A stretch of 64,000 nt of DNA from Clostridia bacterium. Its GTDB lineage: Bacteria; Bacillota; Clostridia; Oscillospirales; Acutalibacteraceae. The position numbers and the translations under genes were made by a program. This document shows, piece after piece, positions 59,728 to 64,000 of this stretch. The stretch is taken from contig JAFRPB010000115.1 of the NCBI GenBank assembly GCA_017429345.1, forward strand, positions 1 to 64,000. The letters run 5' to 3'. The notes below the pieces were generated by a model, which saw only the letters and a program-made list of their open reading frames with translations, ran no database searches and was not told the origin of the DNA. Every line of letters begins with the position of its first letter. The first letter of the stretch is position 1.

Positions 59728-59734
59728 TTGTCAA
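59706..59734 (-). promoter_or_regulatory. feo operon promoter
   Basis: TTGACA (59734-59729), 17-nt spacer, TATAAT (59711-59706); the spacer is a DtxR-type operator. Confidence 0.9.
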
Positions 59735-59752
59735 GTGCTTTTCTGTTTTTTG

Positions 59753-59781
59753 TTGATTTTTTCTTTCGGTTATGGTATGCT
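59753..59781 (+). promoter_or_regulatory. Promoter of the dtxR-like gene
   Basis: TTGATT (59753-59758), 17-nt spacer, TATGCT (59776-59781), followed by a TCTAAC half-site. Confidence 0.55.
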
Positions 59782-59811
59782 TTTTCTAACCGATCAAAAG
59801 GAGGCGTTCGC

Positions 59812-60183
59812 ATGGCTTTATACGAATCCGGTGAAATGTATCTGGAAACGATCTATATCCTGTCGCAGAGATCCTCCGCCGTTCGCAGTATCGACGTCGG
59901 CGAATACATGGGGTTTTCGAAGCCTTCGGTCAGCCGCGCCGTCGGCCTTCTGAAAAAAGACGGTCTGATCGTCACGGACGAAAACGGTTATATCAGGCTG
60001 ACCGAAGAGGGAAATAAGATCGCGCAGAGCATTTACGAACGGCATACCGTACTTACCGGACTGTTTGTGGGCCTCGGCGTCGACGAAAAAACCGCCGCCG
60101 CGGACGCCTGCCGCATCGAGCACTGCATCAGCGATAAAACGTTCAACGCGATCAAAGATCATATGAAAAAATACAAAACCTGA
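59812..60183 (+). CDS. DtxR/MntR-family iron-dependent repressor
   Basis: The 123-residue protein has the DtxR winged helix (SGEMYLETIYILSQRSSAVR, then DVGEYMGFSKPSVSRAVGLL) and a short dimerisation/metal domain with ADACRIEHCIS, which carries Glu and His ligands. No SH3 domain is present, as in MntR/IdeR short forms. It is divergent from feo, which has four matching palindromes, so it is the probable iron sensor of this operon. The ATG at 59812 follows AAAGGAGG. Confidence 0.9.
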   Translation: MALYESGEMYLETIYILSQRSSAVRSIDVGEYMGFSKPSVSRAVGLLKKDGLIVTDENGYIRLTEEGNKIAQSIYERHTVLTGLFVGLGVDEKTAAADACRIEHCISDKTFNAIKDHMKKYKT

Positions 60184-60202
60184 CCCGCCCGGGATAATCA
60201 AA

Positions 60203-60251
60203 GGGAGACACGGCGTTTATTTGCCCGTGTCTCCCTTATTTTGTTTCATTA
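60203..60251. terminator. Terminator shared by dtxR-like gene and lysC
   Basis: GGGAGACACGG (60203-60213) pairs with CCGTGTCTCCC (60235-60245), followed by TTATTTTG; convergent genes on both sides. Confidence 0.8.
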
Positions 60252-60254
60252 TGA

Positions 60255-61466
60255 TCAGTCTTCCGGGAAGAACTTCGCGTGGATCGCCTCGACCGCCTTA
60301 TCGGCGTCGGCCGCGTCGATGATCACGGAGATCTTGATCTCGCTGGTCGCGATCATCTGGATATTGATGTTCCGGTCATACAGAGCCTCAAACATCTTCG
60401 CGGCGGTGCCGGGATGCGTCTCCATGCCCGCGCCGACGACGGAAACCTTCGCGACGCCGGTGTCGATCACGATCTTATCGGGATCGATCTCGGGGATCTT
60501 TGTGCTTAGAAGCTCCACGGCCTGCTCGCCGTCCGCCTTCGCGGTGGTAAAGGTAATATCCTTCGTGCCCTTTCTGCCGATGGATTGCAGAATTACGTCC
60601 ACGTTGATCTGTTTGCCCGCAAGCGCGTTGAAAATTTTAAACGCGATACCCGGCGTATCGGGCACGCCCACGACGGAGATCCGGGCGATATCGGCGTCCT
60701 TCGTAACGCCTCTGAGCAGCATTTTTTCCATTCTTGTAACCTCCCTGACAACGGTGCCGGGCGCTCTCTTCATGCTGGAGAGCACTTCCAGCTCCACATT
60801 ATATTTTTTCGCCATTTCGACGCTGCGGTTGTTCAGCACCTGCGCGCCGAGCGTCGCGAGTTCAAGCATTTCGTCGTAGGTGATCTCCTTGAGCTTGATC
60901 GCGTTCGGGATCTTGCGCGGGTCGGCGGTATACACGCCCTCGACGTCTGTGAAGATCTGACAGCGATCCGCGTGCAGCGCCGCCGCGAGGGCGACCGCGC
61001 TGGTATCGGAGCCGCCTCTGCCGAGCGTCGTGATGTCGTCGTGCCGGTTCAGCCCCTGGAAGCCCGCGACCACGACGATGTTATTGTTGTCGAGCGCGGA
61101 ACGGACGCGCGTCGTATCGACCGTGCGGATGCGCGCCGCGCCGTAGGTGGAATTCGTATTGAAGCCCGCCTGCCAGCCGAGCATTGAGATGACCGGGCAG
61201 CGCTCCGTTTCGATCGCCATGGCAAGCAGCGCGATCGAGATCTGCTCCCCCGCCGCCATCAGCATATCCATTTCGCGCTTCGAGGCCTTCGGGTTGATCT
61301 CACGCGCTTTTTCGATCAGATCGTCCGTCGTGTCGCCCTGCGCGGAAACGACGACGACCACCTGGTTCCCTTCGCGGTAGCAGTCCGTAACGATGCGGGC
61401 GACGTTGCGCACCCGCTCGGCGTTCGCGACGCTGCTGCCGCCGAATTTCTGTACTATCAGACTCAT
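60255..61466 (-). CDS. lysC: Aspartate kinase
   Basis: The 403-residue enzyme begins IVQKFGGSSVANAERV and has GRGGSDTSAVALAAAL and FTDVEGVYTADPR in the kinase domain, then two C-terminal ACT domains (from about residue 265). It phosphorylates aspartate as the first step toward lysine, methionine and threonine, usually with feedback by lysine and/or threonine. It lies 84 nt downstream of hom, same strand, so the two form an operon. GAAGGAGA precedes the ATG. Confidence 0.95.
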   Translation of the reverse strand: MSLIVQKFGGSSVANAERVRNVARIVTDCYREGNQVVVVVSAQGDTTDDLIEKAREINPKASKREMDMLMAAGEQISIALLAMAIETERCPVISMLGWQAGFNTNSTYGAARIRTVDTTRVRSALDNNNIVVVAGFQGLNRHDDITTLGRGGSDTSAVALAAALHADRCQIFTDVEGVYTADPRKIPNAIKLKEITYDEMLELATLGAQVLNNRSVEMAKKYNVELEVLSSMKRAPGTVVREVTRMEKMLLRGVTKDADIARISVVGVPDTPGIAFKIFNALAGKQINVDVILQSIGRKGTKDITFTTAKADGEQAVELLSTKIPEIDPDKIVIDTGVAKVSVVGAGMETHPGTAAKMFEALYDRNINIQMIATSEIKISVIIDAADADKAVEAIHAKFFPED

Positions 61467-61550
61467 AATATCTCCTTCCCCGACGCGCCGCGGTCATCCC
61501 CCGACGCGCCCGGACTGAATTCTCTCTTCTCTTTCTATTATATCGCCGGA

Positions 61551-62780
61551 TCAGTAATCCGTGACTCTCATAACGACCGGATCGGCGATCCCCACGGTCT
61601 GCAGCGTCTTGCGCAGCCATTTCTCCGACGGCGCGTTCACGAGGAATGCCGCCTCGTCCGCCGGGGCGTTCTCCGCAAAGAGCACCTTGACCGACTTCAT
61701 TCCCGCAGTGACGCTGCCCGCACCGGAGCCGTCCGTCATTGTGCCGCGCACATAGAACCTGCCGGGCACAGACGCGTAATCCGCGACGTAGCCCTCCTCG
61801 CTGTCGGTCCAGCCGAAGATCCTGCGGCGCTCGGTGTGCTTCGCGGAATCGATCACGTCCGCGACCACGGCGCTGGCGGTGGGCAGCTTGCCCGCGCCTC
61901 TGCCGTAGAACACCACATCGCCGATCGCGTCGCCGCGCACGAGGATCGCGTTGAACACGTCGCTGACGCTCGCGAGCTGGCTGTGCTTATCGATCAGGCA
62001 CGGCGCGACCGAGATCACCACCTGATTGCCCGTCTTTTTCGCGACGCCGAGCAGCTTGATGACCATATCCGCGTTTCCCGCATAGGCGACGTCGCGCAGC
62101 GTGATGCCGCGGATGCCCTCGGTATGTACGGACTTCGGATAGACGTGTTTGCCGAAGCAGAGCGACGCTAAAATGCAGATCTTTCTCGACGCGTCGATGC
62201 CGTCGATATCCGCGGTCGGATCCTTTTCGGCATAGCCGAGCTTCTGAGCCAGCTTCAGAGCGTCGGTAAGCTCCATATTCTCGCGGATCATTTTTGTCAG
62301 AATAAAATTCGTCGTGCCGTTGAGGATGCCTGCGACCTCGGAGATATCGTTCGCCGCAAGGCATTGCGTGATCGGGCGGATGATCGGCACGCCGCCGCCC
62401 ACGCTCGCCTCAAACAGGAAATTGACGCCGTTTTCCTTCGCAAGCGCCAGCAGCTCGCAGCCCTTTTCGGCGACAAGTTCTTTGTTTGAGGTCACGACGC
62501 TCTTGCCCGCTTTGAGCAGCGCGGACACAAAATCATACGCCGGATGCAGCCCGCCCATCGTCTCCACGACGATGCCGACGGTCTCGTCGTTCAGAATCAG
62601 GTTGAAATCCTTTATCATATTATCAGCGTAAGGGCTGTCGGGAAAATCCCGGATATCGAGGATATATTTCAGCTCAAACGGCGCGTGCAGACTTTTTTCG
62701 GCGATCATCTCGTGATTTTTCGTAAAAACCTCCGCGACGCCGGAACCGACGACGCCGAAACCCATAATGGCGATATTCAT
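61551..62780 (-). CDS. hom: Homoserine dehydrogenase
   Basis: The 409-residue enzyme has the NAD(P)-binding GFGVVGSGVAEVF, the ETMGGLHPAYDF and SNKELVAEKG segments and GILNGTTNFILTKM, followed by a C-terminal ACT-like domain. It reduces aspartate semialdehyde to homoserine. The ATG at 62780 is preferred to a GTG three codons upstream because GGAG lies at the right distance. It is upstream of lysC. Confidence 0.95.
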   Translation of the reverse strand: MNIAIMGFGVVGSGVAEVFTKNHEMIAEKSLHAPFELKYILDIRDFPDSPYADNMIKDFNLILNDETVGIVVETMGGLHPAYDFVSALLKAGKSVVTSNKELVAEKGCELLALAKENGVNFLFEASVGGGVPIIRPITQCLAANDISEVAGILNGTTNFILTKMIRENMELTDALKLAQKLGYAEKDPTADIDGIDASRKICILASLCFGKHVYPKSVHTEGIRGITLRDVAYAGNADMVIKLLGVAKKTGNQVVISVAPCLIDKHSQLASVSDVFNAILVRGDAIGDVVFYGRGAGKLPTASAVVADVIDSAKHTERRRIFGWTDSEEGYVADYASVPGRFYVRGTMTDGSGAGSVTAGMKSVKVLFAENAPADEAAFLVNAPSEKWLRKTLQTVGIADPVVMRVTDY

Positions 62781-62909
62781 TCCGTTCACTCCGATTTTCG
62801 AAATTATATGGTGCGCAAAACAGATACAGAAAAGAGTATATCACACTCTCCCGCAAAATTAAAGACAAATTTTCAAATAAATGACAATATATGCGATATT
62901 TGAGGAGAA

Positions 62910-64000
62910 TTATTTGAAATTGACGGTCACGCCGTACTTCGCGTCGGAAAATCTCGTTCCGGCGTCAATGCGGATATAGTATCTGCCGGGCGCAAGATTG
63001 ACCAGCGCAGACGTGACGCTTCTGGTCTCAAGCATGGACGCGAACGACGTCAGCACCGTCCCTTTTTCGTCCGCGAGGGAGACGACCCAGCCCTCTCCCT
63101 CACCGGAGACCGTATTATGACTGAACGTCAGGGTAACGGCGGAGGTCTTCTGAACGGAAAACGCGTAATAGTCCGTATCGAATTCGAGCCCTGCGCTGAC
63201 GAGCGTGCCGTAGCGGATCACGCCGGGCTCGACGGGATCCGCGAGCTCGGCCGTATCGTTGTTTTCCGATTCCCAGTTTTTGCCCGCGACAAAGGTCACA
63301 TTGATCGTATACGTCTCGTTCGTATAAAGCATATCCTCGCCGTCGACGCAGATATAATAGGTTCCCGCGCTCAGACCGATCTGGGGCGAGGCGACGGTCG
63401 TATCGATCCAGCGGGAGGTCGTGCGGAAAAGCTCTTCTCCCGCCGCGTCTTTCAGAATGATCCGCCAGCCGTCGCGGGGACGCAGCAGGTCCTTATGCAG
63501 AAACGTAAAGGAGATCACGCCGTCCGACGGAAGAGTAAACCGGTAACAGTCCCTGTCCGGCGTTCCGTCTTTTTCCGCAAGGGAACCGCTGATCCGGTTC
63601 GTCCGATCGGAGATCGGGATTTCGTTCGCCGTTTCGGACGCTTCGTTGAGCTCCTTTTCGTATTCGTCCGTCAGCACCCGCTCGCAGGTAATGAAATAGT
63701 CCGCATCCTGCCGGACGTTCGGCTCGACGTTCAGATAATAATACCCTGCGTCAAGGCCGATCTCGCCGCTGGTCGTCTCGGCGTCCTGCAGGTTCGACCG
63801 CTGCCGGAAGATCGTCTCCCCCCGCTCGTTCATCAGCGTCAGGAACCAGCCGACGCTGACGCCGCCGAGCTTTTCATGCTCAAACAGAACGGAGATATAT
63901 CCCGGCGCGGGCATTTCGATCAGATACCAGTCCTGATCGGACGCGAGCGTATTGGAGCTGCTGCCGCCGGTCCGCACGCCGGCTGCGAGCTCGTTATAAC
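62910..64000 (-). CDS. PPC-like beta-sandwich repeat protein, 5' end outside window
   Basis: The frame is open to the right edge. The visible 363 residues contain three similar domains of about 115 residues, each with DxDxYxFxxP, a VSFTF-type strand, GWxxxLxDExG and LxxGxYYxxVD. These are features of bacterial pre-peptidase C-terminal (PPC) domains used on secreted enzymes and surface proteins. The catalytic or anchoring part, if any, lies outside the window. It ends with VTVNFK and no anchor. Confidence 0.75.
   Translation of the reverse strand, partial: YNELAAGVRTGGSSSNTLASDQDWYLIEMPAPGYISVLFEHEKLGGVSVGWFLTLMNERGETIFRQRSNLQDAETTSGEIGLDAGYYYLNVEPNVRQDADYFITCERVLTDEYEKELNEASETANEIPISDRTNRISGSLAEKDGTPDRDCYRFTLPSDGVISFTFLHKDLLRPRDGWRIILKDAAGEELFRTTSRWIDTTVASPQIGLSAGTYYICVDGEDMLYTNETYTINVTFVAGKNWESENNDTAELADPVEPGVIRYGTLVSAGLEFDTDYYAFSVQKTSAVTLTFSHNTVSGEGEGWVVSLADEKGTVLTSFASMLETRSVTSALVNLAPGRYYIRIDAGTRFSDAKYGVTVNFK

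Overview
The window is GC-rich DNA from a Gram-positive, spore-forming member of the Clostridia, most likely a gut or rumen Oscillospiraceae-like organism. The evidence is a full-length spoIIE, LexA with a clostridial-type SOS box, many consensus sigma-A promoters (TTGACA/17/TATAAT), Shine-Dalgarno sites, lipoprotein signals, two dockerin-bearing secreted proteins and several enzymes of glycan metabolism. I saw no rRNA, tRNA, phage, IS transposase or CRISPR array.

Layout. (1) 0.2-3.7 kb: a TPP-riboswitch-controlled thiamine-precursor ABC importer read leftward. (2) 3.7-8.5 kb: a dockerin protein preceded by a 51-aa ribbon-helix-helix-like ORF, a divergent XRE repressor with palindromic operators, a transglutaminase-dockerin protein, lexA, and a zinc-ribbon/SH3 membrane protein. 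(3) 8.7-11.5 kb: azlCD and a radical SAM enzyme. (4) 11.7-24.7 kb: one 4337-codon gene for a secreted protein made of about seven diverged 420-550-residue modules, with no recognised family. (5) 24.9-31.3 kb: an operon of pepD, capA, a CE15-like esterase and a degenerate metallophosphoesterase, then DUF2461 and ytqA. (6) 31.5-39.7 kb: three CotH-kinase lipoproteins, two of them recent mosaic duplicates, with a GT-C-like membrane protein and a relic of a further copy. (7) 40-47.3 kb: DUF4838 protein, EamA transporter, GtrA protein and three tandem acyltransferase-3 proteins. (8) 47.9-56.3 kb: spoIIE, thrH, SGNH hydrolase, metallophosphoesterase, DUF3800 gene with a structured leader, and a cation/proton antiporter. 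(9) 56.4-60.2 kb: ferrous-iron operon feoA-feoA-feoB-FeoB-associated protein with a divergent DtxR-type regulator and four matching operators. (10) 60.2-64 kb: lysC, hom and the 3' part of a PPC-like repeat protein.

The most unusual non-coding signal is a set of intergenic elements built as nested inverted repeats. Short word arrays (7- to 10-nt words) stand as inverted arms around a core of up to a few hundred bases. The words differ completely between copies, while parts of the core (a GCGC hairpin followed by CTTTTTATTA, and a GGGGTA..GGGGCGCGGA end) are shared. Several of these arrays or hairpins begin exactly at gene stop codons, and one stem motif (TTCTGATTTATC) supplies the stop codon of two unrelated genes. 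The second candidate for something undescribed is the giant modular protein, which shares an aromatic/basic C-terminal tail with the SGNH hydrolase. Functional calls rest on motif reading only; no database search was run.
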